NCBI GenBank assembly: GCA_964429135.1
Contig: CAYSAU010000001.1
Location: forward strand, 124,001 to 188,000
Origin: CAZSDU01 sp964429135
Lineage (GTDB): Bacteria; Bacteroidota; Bacteroidia; Bacteroidales; FEN-979
DNA: 64,000 nucleotides
Direction: 5' to 3'
Notes under the pieces: model-generated
The model's input: only the letters and a program-made list of their open reading frames with translations
Told to the model about the DNA's origin: nothing
The model's database searches: none
Part shown: piece by piece, positions 43,001-49,782 of the stretch
Layout: each line of letters starts with the position of its first letter
How positions within the stretch are numbered: position 1 is the first letter of the stretch
Program-made: the position numbers and the translations under genes

Positions 43001-43752
43001 TTTTCTCGGAAAAGGAAATTTCCGGAAATACCTGTAAGGAGATTTTTAACCTGGCCAGGATCACGGGAAAACTGGGAAAAACTGCTAATGGTCTGATCGC
43101 CCTCAAAGAAAAGAACAATTCCCAGGGAGTGTTCGATATGGGGGTCAGTCCGCATTATGGTATCGGTGGACAGGATCTGAATGAGGTGAGCTACAAGGAA
43201 CGCCTGAAAACAAAATGGAACCTGGATACTTTACCGGAAGCCGAAACGAAATGTTTATTCGACTCCCTACAGGATGGGAAATTCCGCAACTTGTTTATTT
43301 TCGGCGAAGATCCCATTGGCTGTGCCACAAATCGGGTTTCCATGGAGAAAATGCTTAACAAGGCTTCATTTATAGTGGTTCAGGATTATTTTATGACCGA
43401 TACCGCTAACGCCGCAGATCTAGTGTTGCCTGCTTCTTTCCCCGCAGAGATTGGAGGGACTTTTACCAATTCCCAGAAAGTGATACAGGAGTTTGATCAA
43501 GTCATGCATTCACGTATTGAAATGAATTCTCTCTGCCAGTTAAGCGGGATCATGAAAGTTTTTGGAATCAGTTCTCCTGACCATCCAAAAGATATTTTAA
43601 TGGAAGTTATAACGCTTTTACCCGAGCATAAAGAACACGGAAAATTATGGATGCAACCTAGCTGTGAAGAGAACAACAAACGTCATTTCGATTATGGCTG
43701 CGACTTCCTCGTTAAACGCTTCGACGAGGAATTTTCCCAGGCATTTAAGTAA
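40054..43752 (+). CDS. NuoG-like / GltD-like / molybdopterin-oxidoreductase-like triple fusion
   Basis: 1232 residues from the ATG at 40054. Domains in order: plant-type [2Fe-2S] (1-80, CNDDRLEPFSSCYLCVVEVEG); GltD-type Fe-S helical domain (about 100-190, ADCIGPCKQTCPAGV, CGRVCVRPCEAECRR); FAD site VAVIGAGPGGLSAG near 200 and a pyridine-nucleotide site AVVGGGNTAMDCCR near 335; AAGDGVTGPATI near 488; two ferredoxin clusters near 630-690 (CILCARCVRIC, CESCGLCISTCP); molybdopterin Fe4S4 motif CNYCGVGC near 712; then ~480 residues of molybdopterin-oxidoreductase fold. There is no Sec or Cys at the expected Mo-ligand place and no C-terminal dinucleotide-binding domain, so it is probably a NuoG-like electron conduit. 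The layout resembles SfrB/SfrA or NfnB plus NuoG joined. Confidence 0.83.
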   Translation: MADNFLNIILNGNIVKGIPGETILGLARRNGINIPTLCNDDRLEPFSSCYLCVVEVEGMRGHQPSCSTKITEGMKIITDNEGIRKSRKMALELLLSNHYADCIGPCKQTCPAGVDVQGYISLIEKGFYHDAIALIKETNPLPAICGRVCVRPCEAECRRNLLDEGAPVGIDYLKRFAADADLVSPDKYVPSVKPSTGKKVAVIGAGPGGLSAGHFLQIEGHQVDIYEAAPKPGGWLRYGIPEYRLPNDILEKEVKNITDLGVRIHYHQRLGDNLSYKEIKEKYDALVLTIGSQKGTGVGCEGDDALNVYSGIDFLKNMEITGQRYDFRGKTIAVVGGGNTAMDCCRTSIRCKADKVYVIYRRTEKEMPANPIEIHESKLEGVEYLFLTLPKKINKNAQGEVESINCIRMELGEPDASGRRRPVPLEGSDFEVKVDYILAAIGQKTDVNFIDDINAFAEGGELKINKWGDIEADKATLQTGIPSVFAAGDGVTGPATIIEAIAQAKVASTSVHQYLMGLPIQPLKKPFTSRKDNFKKQKAEEYQGRFAKQNREEMPTLPAGERFNFAEVELGYSSEEVANHEVQRCLECGCTAFLNCDLQKFSSEYDAQQKTYEGEFKEYTVDFRHPYIEIDNNKCILCARCVRICREIAGANALGLINRGFDTYVAPSMGDALQDTSCESCGLCISTCPTGAITENVLFKPGPVTTTEAETICNYCGVGCAITLHQKNDFTMRVTGREGLVNTDGNLCKYPKFGYPILNDTNRLTQPLLKVDGKFQVISFPDAFALIHTRIKSVAADENAFFGGARLSNEELYLIHKLARAAAATNNVGSFHYLERGEGYRSNCEINAPLHEIAEASKIYLLGTEINQDHAVAGFMVQQARHRKKTPVILVTAKEKNSMSHKVDRELKVKSYYHFIKALNHYLLSNGMENALFLRDRVDGLEEYKSGLLKEDFNELVLKSGLTCEDIAAFAVEYNHEMNAILIFSEKEISGNTCKEIFNLARITGKLGKTANGLIALKEKNNSQGVFDMGVSPHYGIGGQDLNEVSYKERLKTKWNLDTLPEAETKCLFDSLQDGKFRNLFIFGEDPIGCATNRVSMEKMLNKASFIVVQDYFMTDTANAADLVLPASFPAEIGGTFTNSQKVIQEFDQVMHSRIEMNSLCQLSGIMKVFGISSPDHPKDILMEVITLLPEHKEHGKLWMQPSCEENNKRHFDYGCDFLVKRFDEEFSQAFK

Positions 43753-43776
43753 ATCTGAAATCCTAAATTTAATCCT

Positions 43777-44232
43777 ATGAAAACCTTTAATAATATATCA
43801 GAGATCCTCGATTTTGCCATCGGAGAGGAGCAGGCTGCCATTGATTTCTACCTTCATCTGGCGGAAAAATCTACATCCTCCCAGATCAAAAAGGTATTCC
43901 AGGAGTATGCCGAAGAGGAAATGCGGCATAAAGCAAAACTGATGGGCGTTAAAGAGCAGGGCATGACCAGCCTTCAGGAAGAAAAAGTGAAAGACCTGAA
44001 AATAGCCGATTACCTGGTGGATGTAAGTGCCGCAGCCGATATGCCTTACCAGGATACCCTGGTGCTTGCCATGAAAAAGGAGAAAGCGGCATTTAAACTT
44101 TATACCATCCTGGCTGAACGTGCCGAGGACCCGGAAATCAAAAACCTTTTTTACCTGCTGGCCCAGGAAGAATCAAAACACAAGCTGCGCTTTGAACTGG
44201 AATATGATGATTTTATCCTGAAAGAGAATTAG
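43777..44232 (+). CDS. Rubrerythrin-like ferritin-family protein
   Basis: 151 residues, all helical, a four-helix diiron bundle. Metal-binding glutamates and histidines appear in the expected pairs: GEEQAAIDFY, EEEMRHKAK, KKEKAAFKLY and QEESKHKLRF. The rubredoxin tail of classical rubrerythrin is missing, so it is an erythrin-only form. Such proteins reduce peroxide in anaerobes or handle iron and need an external electron donor. The oxidoreductase encoded 24 bp upstream is a plausible source of electrons. Confidence 0.85.
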   Translation: MKTFNNISEILDFAIGEEQAAIDFYLHLAEKSTSSQIKKVFQEYAEEEMRHKAKLMGVKEQGMTSLQEEKVKDLKIADYLVDVSAAADMPYQDTLVLAMKKEKAAFKLYTILAERAEDPEIKNLFYLLAQEESKHKLRFELEYDDFILKEN

Positions 44233-44393
44233 GAAAAGGTGGATTTTTCATCATCATTCTCCTTTGTAGACTCCCCATTCTGTCAATCCATTGTCCTGCC
44301 ACCGGAAACATCCATGGGAGGAGGAGGCAAAACAATAACTTTTTCATCTTTAAAAATTAAAAAATATCTCCACTGCATTCCCCAAAAGATTTC

Positions 44394-44401
44394 TATTTTT
44401 G
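44394..44401 (+). promoter_or_regulatory. -7 box of the second ATP-grasp fusion gene
   Basis: TATTTTTG, 21 bp before the ATG at 44423. The TTG at 44399 lies inside the box, which excludes it as a start. The 160 bp before it, after the rubrerythrin-like gene, hold nothing recognised. Confidence 0.6.
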
Positions 44402-44422
44402 AGCATAGAAAGACTTAAACCC

Positions 44423-47407
44423 ATGCCCCGATCGAAAAACCCCTTGGATCCCAAGAAGTACTATTTTATAGAGACTTCCTTTAATCTGATGATGAAGCGG
44501 AGGGTTTATCAGGTCCTCCTGATTTCGAGCACATACGATGCCTTTATGCTGGAGGAAGATGGACGAATAGATGAAGCAATATTCATGGAATATGTTTCCC
44601 TGAACCTGCGCTATCCGCCACAATTTATAAAAGTAACCTCTGAAGAGGAAGCCTTTGATGTACTGGAGGATAAACGGATTGAACTGGTCATTTCCATGCT
44701 CAATATCGAGAAGGCTGACACTTTCGATCTGGCTATGCGAATCAAGGAAAAGTATCCCAAAATTCCCATTGTCGTCCTGACTCCATTCTCCCGCGAGGTC
44801 AATCTTAAACTCAACGAAAGGGATCTTAGCGCCATTGATTATGTTTTCAGCTGGCTGGGTAACGCCGACATCCTTCTGGCTATCATCAAACTGATAGAGG
44901 ATAGGATGAATATTGATTATGATGCCAAATTGGGCGTTCAGGCTATTCTGCTCGTGGAGGATTCCATCCGTTTTTATTCAAGTTATCTCCCGAATATTTA
45001 TAAAATCCTGTTGAAACAGTCAAAAACTTTCATGACTGAAGGGTTGAATGAACATCAGAAAATGCTCAGAATGCGAGGCCGGACAAAGATTCTGCTGGCC
45101 ACCAACTACGAAGAAGCTGTTTCGATGTGGGAGACATACAAGAACAATCTCCTGGGCATCATCACCGATATCAGTTTTATGAGAGAGGGAGAGACAGATA
45201 AAACTGCCGGAATTAAATTTGTGGAAAAGGTCAGGGCTGAAGATGAATTCATGCCGGTACTCTTTCAGTCGACGGATACAGAATACGAGTCGCTTGCCCG
45301 GCAGCTTAAAGTGGGTTTCCTGAATAAACTTTCCAAGACCCTCTCCATAGAGCTCAGGAATTACATCAACGAATATTTCTCTTTCGGTGATTTTATTTTC
45401 ATTGACCCGAATAATGGCAGGGAAATCACACGGGCAGTTGATTTAAAGTCATTGCAGGATAAAATATTTGAAATCCCCGATGCATCCCTGAACTATCATA
45501 TGCAACGCAACCATTTTTCAAAATGGTTGAATGCCCGGGCGCTCTTCCCGATTGCTGAAATGTTCAGGGAGGTTTCTGTAAAAGCCTTTGCCAATGATAT
45601 GGATGAGGCTAAACGTTACCTTTTCGATGCCATTACTGCCTTTCGCATTAACAAAGCACGTGGGGTTATCGCTGATTTTGACCGGGATCGCTACGATGAA
45701 TATTTGCAGTTTGCACGTATTGGTGAAGGTTCCATCGGGGGAAAAGCGAGGGGATTGGCTTTTCTTGATTCATTGATTAAAAGAAACCGGCTTACAGATT
45801 TTTATGAAGATGTCGTCATTTCTATCCCCCGGACTGTCGTGCTGGGAACGGATGTATTTGATGAATTCATGGAAGAAAACAATCTTTTTGAAATAGCCTT
45901 GTCCGACCGTAGCGATAAGGATATTCTCGCCAGGTTCGTAAAAGCAAGGCTGCCCTTCAGGATACATGAAGATCTCTATACATTTATTTCCTGTGTCAAC
46001 AGCCCGATCGCCATCCGTTCCTCCAGCCTGCTGGAGGATTCCCACTACCAACCATTTGCTGGGATTTATTCCACTTACATGCTGCCAAACATCAAGTTCA
46101 ATGAAAGAATGATGATTGAAAAGCTCAGTGAAGCGATAAAAAGCGTGTATGCTTCAGCTTATTTCAAAGACAGTAAATCCTATATGGCAGCCACCTTGAA
46201 CATGGTGGATGAAGAAAAAATGGGAATTGTCCTTCAGGAGGTCACTGGCCGACCTTACGGAGATCGGTTTTACCCCGCCATATCAGGAGTTGCCCGGTCC
46301 ATCAATTTTTATCCCATAGCCCCTGAAAAACCTGAGGACGGCATTGCAAATATTGCTTTCGGACTGGGAAAATACATCGTGGATGGAGGGATGGGGATCA
46401 GATTTTCACCTCAATATCCCAGGAAAATTTTACAACTTTCCACCCCTGAGCTTGCCCTTAGCGAAACACAGAAAAATTTTTATGCCCTGGATCTCCGGCC
46501 GGAAAGTTTTTCCCCAAATATTGATGATACCGTAAATTTGTTGAAGCTCAGAATTAAAGATGCCGAAGAAGACAATGCCATGAAACTCGTTTCTTCTACC
46601 TTTGATTACGACAGTCACCAGCTCAAGGAGGGGACGATATCACCGGGTAAAAAAATCATCACTTTTTCACAGTTGCTGAATCATGACACCTTCCCACTGG
46701 CAGAAATTCTTCGACAGGTTCTCGAGATCGGTCAAAGAGAAATGAGTAAACCCGTGGAAATTGAATTTGCTGTTAATCTTGATCTTCCGAAGGGAGAGCC
46801 CAAGGTCTTCAGCTTATTGCAAATCAGACCCATTGCCGGCAGGGATGAGACAGTCAAACTGGATCCTGGAAGTATAAACCCTTCCGAATCGCTTTTGATT
46901 TCTAACACGGCTTTGGGAAACGGGATCGTGAAAAATGTTCATGATATTGTATATGTGAAGCCCAAGGCCTGGGATGCTTCAAAAAGCGCTGAAATAGCCA
47001 ATCGCCTGGAAACCCTGAATGATCAGTTCATCCTCGAAAAGCGGTATTATATTCTGGTTGGCCCGGGTCGCTGGGGATCCAGCGACCCCTGGTTAGGCAT
47101 ACCGGTGAAATGGCCTCAGATCAGTGCCGCCCGTGTGATTGTTGAATCGGGCTTGGACAACTACCGCATCGATCCCAGCCAGGGAACCCACTTTTTCCAG
47201 AATCTGACTTCTTTCAGGGTGGGTTATTTTACCATCAATCCCTATATCAAGGATGGTTTCTACGACCTGGATTTCCTGTCGGCTCAGCCTGCAGCTTTCG
47301 AGGATGAATATATCCGCCACGTGCATTTCGAAAAATCCATCCGCATCGAAATCGATGGTAAAAAAAATTTCGGGGTTGTTTACAAACCAAGCAATAGAAA
47401 AAATTGA
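44423..47407 (+). CDS. Receiver-like protein fused to PEP-synthase-type ATP-grasp domain (paralog)
   Basis: 994 residues, a paralog of the 1286-residue protein but without the GAF-like repeats. A first receiver-like domain (about 27-150) lacks the acceptor aspartate. A second (about 172-330) has AILLVEDSIRFYSSYLP and the aspartate in GIITDISF near 246. The PPDK_N ATP-grasp part has GSIGGKARGLAF near 435, AIRSSSLLEDS near 529, and IEFAVN with LLQIRPI. The C-terminal domain carries GPGRWGSSDPW near 880. No phosphohistidine or PEP-binding domain is present. It has its own promoter, after the redox operon that its paralog opens. Likely a phospho-controlled ATP-binding regulator; the reaction is unknown. 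Confidence 0.82.
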   Translation: MPRSKNPLDPKKYYFIETSFNLMMKRRVYQVLLISSTYDAFMLEEDGRIDEAIFMEYVSLNLRYPPQFIKVTSEEEAFDVLEDKRIELVISMLNIEKADTFDLAMRIKEKYPKIPIVVLTPFSREVNLKLNERDLSAIDYVFSWLGNADILLAIIKLIEDRMNIDYDAKLGVQAILLVEDSIRFYSSYLPNIYKILLKQSKTFMTEGLNEHQKMLRMRGRTKILLATNYEEAVSMWETYKNNLLGIITDISFMREGETDKTAGIKFVEKVRAEDEFMPVLFQSTDTEYESLARQLKVGFLNKLSKTLSIELRNYINEYFSFGDFIFIDPNNGREITRAVDLKSLQDKIFEIPDASLNYHMQRNHFSKWLNARALFPIAEMFREVSVKAFANDMDEAKRYLFDAITAFRINKARGVIADFDRDRYDEYLQFARIGEGSIGGKARGLAFLDSLIKRNRLTDFYEDVVISIPRTVVLGTDVFDEFMEENNLFEIALSDRSDKDILARFVKARLPFRIHEDLYTFISCVNSPIAIRSSSLLEDSHYQPFAGIYSTYMLPNIKFNERMMIEKLSEAIKSVYASAYFKDSKSYMAATLNMVDEEKMGIVLQEVTGRPYGDRFYPAISGVARSINFYPIAPEKPEDGIANIAFGLGKYIVDGGMGIRFSPQYPRKILQLSTPELALSETQKNFYALDLRPESFSPNIDDTVNLLKLRIKDAEEDNAMKLVSSTFDYDSHQLKEGTISPGKKIITFSQLLNHDTFPLAEILRQVLEIGQREMSKPVEIEFAVNLDLPKGEPKVFSLLQIRPIAGRDETVKLDPGSINPSESLLISNTALGNGIVKNVHDIVYVKPKAWDASKSAEIANRLETLNDQFILEKRYYILVGPGRWGSSDPWLGIPVKWPQISAARVIVESGLDNYRIDPSQGTHFFQNLTSFRVGYFTINPYIKDGFYDLDFLSAQPAAFEDEYIRHVHFEKSIRIEIDGKKNFGVVYKPSNRKN

Positions 47408-47432
47408 GTCTTGATTGATTACTTATCTTCTG

Positions 47433-47454
47433 AAATGGTGATTATAACCATTTT
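47433..47454 (+). terminator. Weak hairpin after the ATP-grasp fusion gene
   Basis: AAATGGT-N7-ACCATTT followed by T and AT-rich bases, 26 bp after the stop and overlapping the convergent gene end. The short T-run makes it a weak candidate. Confidence 0.35.
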
Positions 47455-47897
47455 ATAGTAACACTCCGACAATAGTTTTCCCAGCTTTTTCCAAAAACTT
47501 TCGATAGGATTTTTTCCTCCTTAGGCGAATAGATTCTGGATCCGAAATAAACAATAATTCCTATCAATACTCCGAGCCAGGTATTGCATAAAAAACCTAT
47601 CCAGGGAATCACAAGAAACGCTACTCCGGTGTACAGAGGATGCTTCACAATGGAATAGGGTCCACTTGTGATAAGTTCTTTTCTGGGGATTTTGGTTAAT
47701 ATAAGATAAACGGTCCAAAACCAGACGATTATTCCCAAGATAAGTATAATCACCGAAGTCCAAAAAAGTGCATTTTGTGGCCCTCCAACTGAGAAAGCCA
47801 AGGGGAAGGTAAGGTTTGCAACGATACCGGCGATCAAAAAAGGCATGGTAAAAATTCCAATTTTCCTTCCACTACCAACAAGGATTTTTAGTTTCAT
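47442..47897 (-). CDS. Isoprenylcysteine/phospholipid methyltransferase-like membrane protein
   Basis: 151 residues with about four helices. The C-terminal half has the ICMT/PEMT signature: ELITSGPYSIVKHPLYTGVAF (G-P-Y...R/K-H-P-x-Y-x-G) and the later EEKILSKVFGKSWENYC (E-E-x-L...F...Y). Members methylate lipids or prenyl cysteines with SAM, but most bacterial ones have no known substrate. It overlaps the upstream OsmC gene by 4 bp, so it is cotranscribed. Confidence 0.8.
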   Translation of the reverse strand: MKLKILVGSGRKIGIFTMPFLIAGIVANLTFPLAFSVGGPQNALFWTSVIILILGIIVWFWTVYLILTKIPRKELITSGPYSIVKHPLYTGVAFLVIPWIGFLCNTWLGVLIGIIVYFGSRIYSPKEEKILSKVFGKSWENYCRSVTIKWL

Positions 47898-48334
47898 AAT
47901 TTTGAATTAATGGTGTAATTAAAATTAATTGCCACATTGCCTTTAATCATTGACCAAACCGGACAATATTTATCTTCGGCAAGCCCAATAACCTTTTTTA
48001 AATCCTCCTGTTTTACATCGGAAGATTGTATTTGAATATCGATCTCAATACTCTTAAATCCGGTAGGATGTTCTTCATTCCGTATGCCTTTTGCTGAAAT
48101 TTCAAATCCAGAAATTGATTTTTGCATTTTTCTTAGAAATGTAATCATTGCAGATCCCAAACAAGATGAGAAACTTAATAGCAAGAGTTCGAGAGAAGTA
48201 TATCCCAGGTTGTCGCCCAATGGTGGGATATAGTCAATTGAAATAGGGTTTCGGCCATCAACAAAGCCTGAAAAATTTAACTTGTCGTTTATTAGTTTAA
48301 TCGTTGATTTTACTTCTTTTGATTTGTCTGTCAT
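47894..48334 (-). CDS. OsmC family protein
   Basis: 146 residues. The OsmC/Ohr fold is shown by the two redox cysteines in LLLLSFSSCLGSAMITFL and in LAEDKYCPVWSMIKG, together with the start VDGRNPISIDYIPPLGDN. OsmC/Ohr proteins reduce organic hydroperoxides with thiol cofactors; this looks like the YhfA-type subgroup, where substrates are less clear. The linked membrane methyltransferase may suggest a lipid connection. A perfect palindrome lies 20 bp upstream of the start. Confidence 0.87.
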   Translation of the reverse strand: MTDKSKEVKSTIKLINDKLNFSGFVDGRNPISIDYIPPLGDNLGYTSLELLLLSFSSCLGSAMITFLRKMQKSISGFEISAKGIRNEEHPTGFKSIEIDIQIQSSDVKQEDLKKVIGLAEDKYCPVWSMIKGNVAINFNYTINSKL

Positions 48335-48354
48335 GGCTTGCAGTTTGATATGGT

Positions 48355-48366
48355 CCTAAATTTAGG
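48355..48366. promoter_or_regulatory. 12-bp palindrome upstream of the OsmC gene
   Basis: CCTAAATTTAGG, perfectly symmetrical, ends 20 bp before the ATG at 48334. TAAATTTAG within it resembles a -7 box with the final G shifted, so a regulator binding here would cover the promoter. Confidence 0.4.
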
Positions 48367-48425
48367 TGAAATATAGCTTAAAAAGGAAGGATCAGACATT
48401 TCTTAGGGGTAAGATTCCCCCTTGC

Positions 48426-49499
48426 CTACTCGCACTTATTTTTGGCAATGTCTTTTTTGTAGTTTTTTATCATTTTACCGAAGTCTTTATCTTTTTTACG
48501 TCTTTCAATAACCGTTGAGTCAAAATGAGCTTTCTCTCTTTCCATTTTCATATAATTCTCATAAGAAGCTTTATCTAATTCTCCTTTTTCAACAGCTTCA
48601 ATCACAGAACAACCTTTTTCATTCGTATGGGTACAATCTTTGAACTTGCAATTTTGAGCATGTTTGAAAATCAAATCGAATGTGATTTCTAATCCGCTGG
48701 TTGAATCGGCAATCCCTACTTCTTTCATCCCTGGATTATCAACTAATATCCCACCGTTTTCAAGTACTATTAATTCCCTATGACTGGTCACGTGTCGCCC
48801 TTTATTTGTCCTTTGGCTGATGGTATCTGTTCGCATCAAGGATTTGCCTGCAAGATTATTCAGAAGAGTGGATTTCCCGACTCCAGAAGAACCAAGCATA
48901 CAATATGTTTTACCTTTTTCAATAATCTTTTTTATTTTATCGTAACCATCTTGTGATGCGTTACTTATTGCAATAATCGGAACATTCTTAATCCGATTTT
49001 CTATTTTCTCGCCTATCTCAGAAAAACGATGCTCATCTATTAAATCAATCTTACTAAGCACTATAATGGAGCTTATGTTCGATGAATTACAAATGGTGAG
49101 GTATCTTTCAAGTCTATTGATATTGAAATCCCGGTCAACCGCCTGCACTAATAACGCGTAATCAATATTTGTCGCTATCATTTGAATCTCTCCGAATTGT
49201 CCGATCGCTTGTCGTTTAATAATTGAAAATCTCGGTAATATTTTATGAATAACTGCAAAGTTTGAATCATACGTTGTCAATGCAACCCAATCTCCAACGG
49301 CTGGAAAATCTTCACGACTAACAGCCGAAAATCTCATATTTCCAGTTATTTCAGCTTCAAATTCAGCTTTAACTGTCTTGATAATATATCTTTCTTTATG
49401 TTCTGCAATAATTCTTCCTATCTCAAAGTCATTAAGGTTATTCTCATTCCTTAACTTCTCAAGTTTATCATTATATCCTAAATCTTCTAATTTCATCAT
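48426..49499 (-). CDS. rsgA: Ribosome small-subunit-dependent GTPase A (RsgA)
   Basis: 357 residues from the ATG at 49499 (49496 is also possible). The OB-fold N-terminus is followed by the circularly permuted GTPase: VLSKIDLI (G4), MLGSSGVGKSTLLNNL (G1) and VDNPGMKEVG (G3). The C-terminal zinc finger has CKFKDCTHTNEKGCSV. RsgA matures the 30S subunit. This copy belongs to the longer type with an extended charged N-terminus that many bacteria carry as a second copy. Its AT-rich sequence resembles the adjoining defence region rather than the core genes, so it may be acquired. An upstream in-frame ATG at 49538 is less likely. Confidence 0.87.
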   Translation of the reverse strand: MMKLEDLGYNDKLEKLRNENNLNDFEIGRIIAEHKERYIIKTVKAEFEAEITGNMRFSAVSREDFPAVGDWVALTTYDSNFAVIHKILPRFSIIKRQAIGQFGEIQMIATNIDYALLVQAVDRDFNINRLERYLTICNSSNISSIIVLSKIDLIDEHRFSEIGEKIENRIKNVPIIAISNASQDGYDKIKKIIEKGKTYCMLGSSGVGKSTLLNNLAGKSLMRTDTISQRTNKGRHVTSHRELIVLENGGILVDNPGMKEVGIADSTSGLEITFDLIFKHAQNCKFKDCTHTNEKGCSVIEAVEKGELDKASYENYMKMEREKAHFDSTVIERRKKDKDFGKMIKNYKKDIAKNKCE

Positions 49500-49782
49500 G
49501 TATTCTTGTTTGAGAGTGTTTCCTATTACTACCGCCAAGGGTTACGGCTATGAGCAGTGGCAGGTTTCGGAGCTGCTTCTGTATCAACCGTTATGAATCT
49601 TGATGCGAATTGATACGCTTGATATACCACTACAAATCCTATGGGATATGACCGCTTGCTCTGCCTTGGCGATTTTTGTTATTTATCTCATTATCAATCA
49701 ATTTTATTATACTGACTTCCTTGGGTTCGAACAGATGCATTCTTTTACAAGCTTTGGCTTTATCGTTAGTATATGCTGTTGT
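49500..49782. other. Intergenic region between rsgA and the helicase gene
   Basis: 283 bp. A 75-codon open frame on the plus strand (49600-49827) has no family match that I recognise, and it overlaps the helicase 3' end. No RNA gene or clear terminator is visible. It contains TTACGGCTATGAGCAGTGGC, possibly a remnant of element-border sequence. Confidence 0.3.

Noticed and set aside
42180..43752. Formate dehydrogenase catalytic subunit
   Set aside because: The Fe4S4 motif fits, but no Sec/Cys ligand segment and no C-terminal dinucleotide-binding domain are visible, so a NuoG-like role is safer.
44399..44422. TTG start for the second ATP-grasp fusion
   Set aside because: The TTG is part of the -7 promoter box, so it is not transcribed from that promoter. 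The ATG at 44423 fits.
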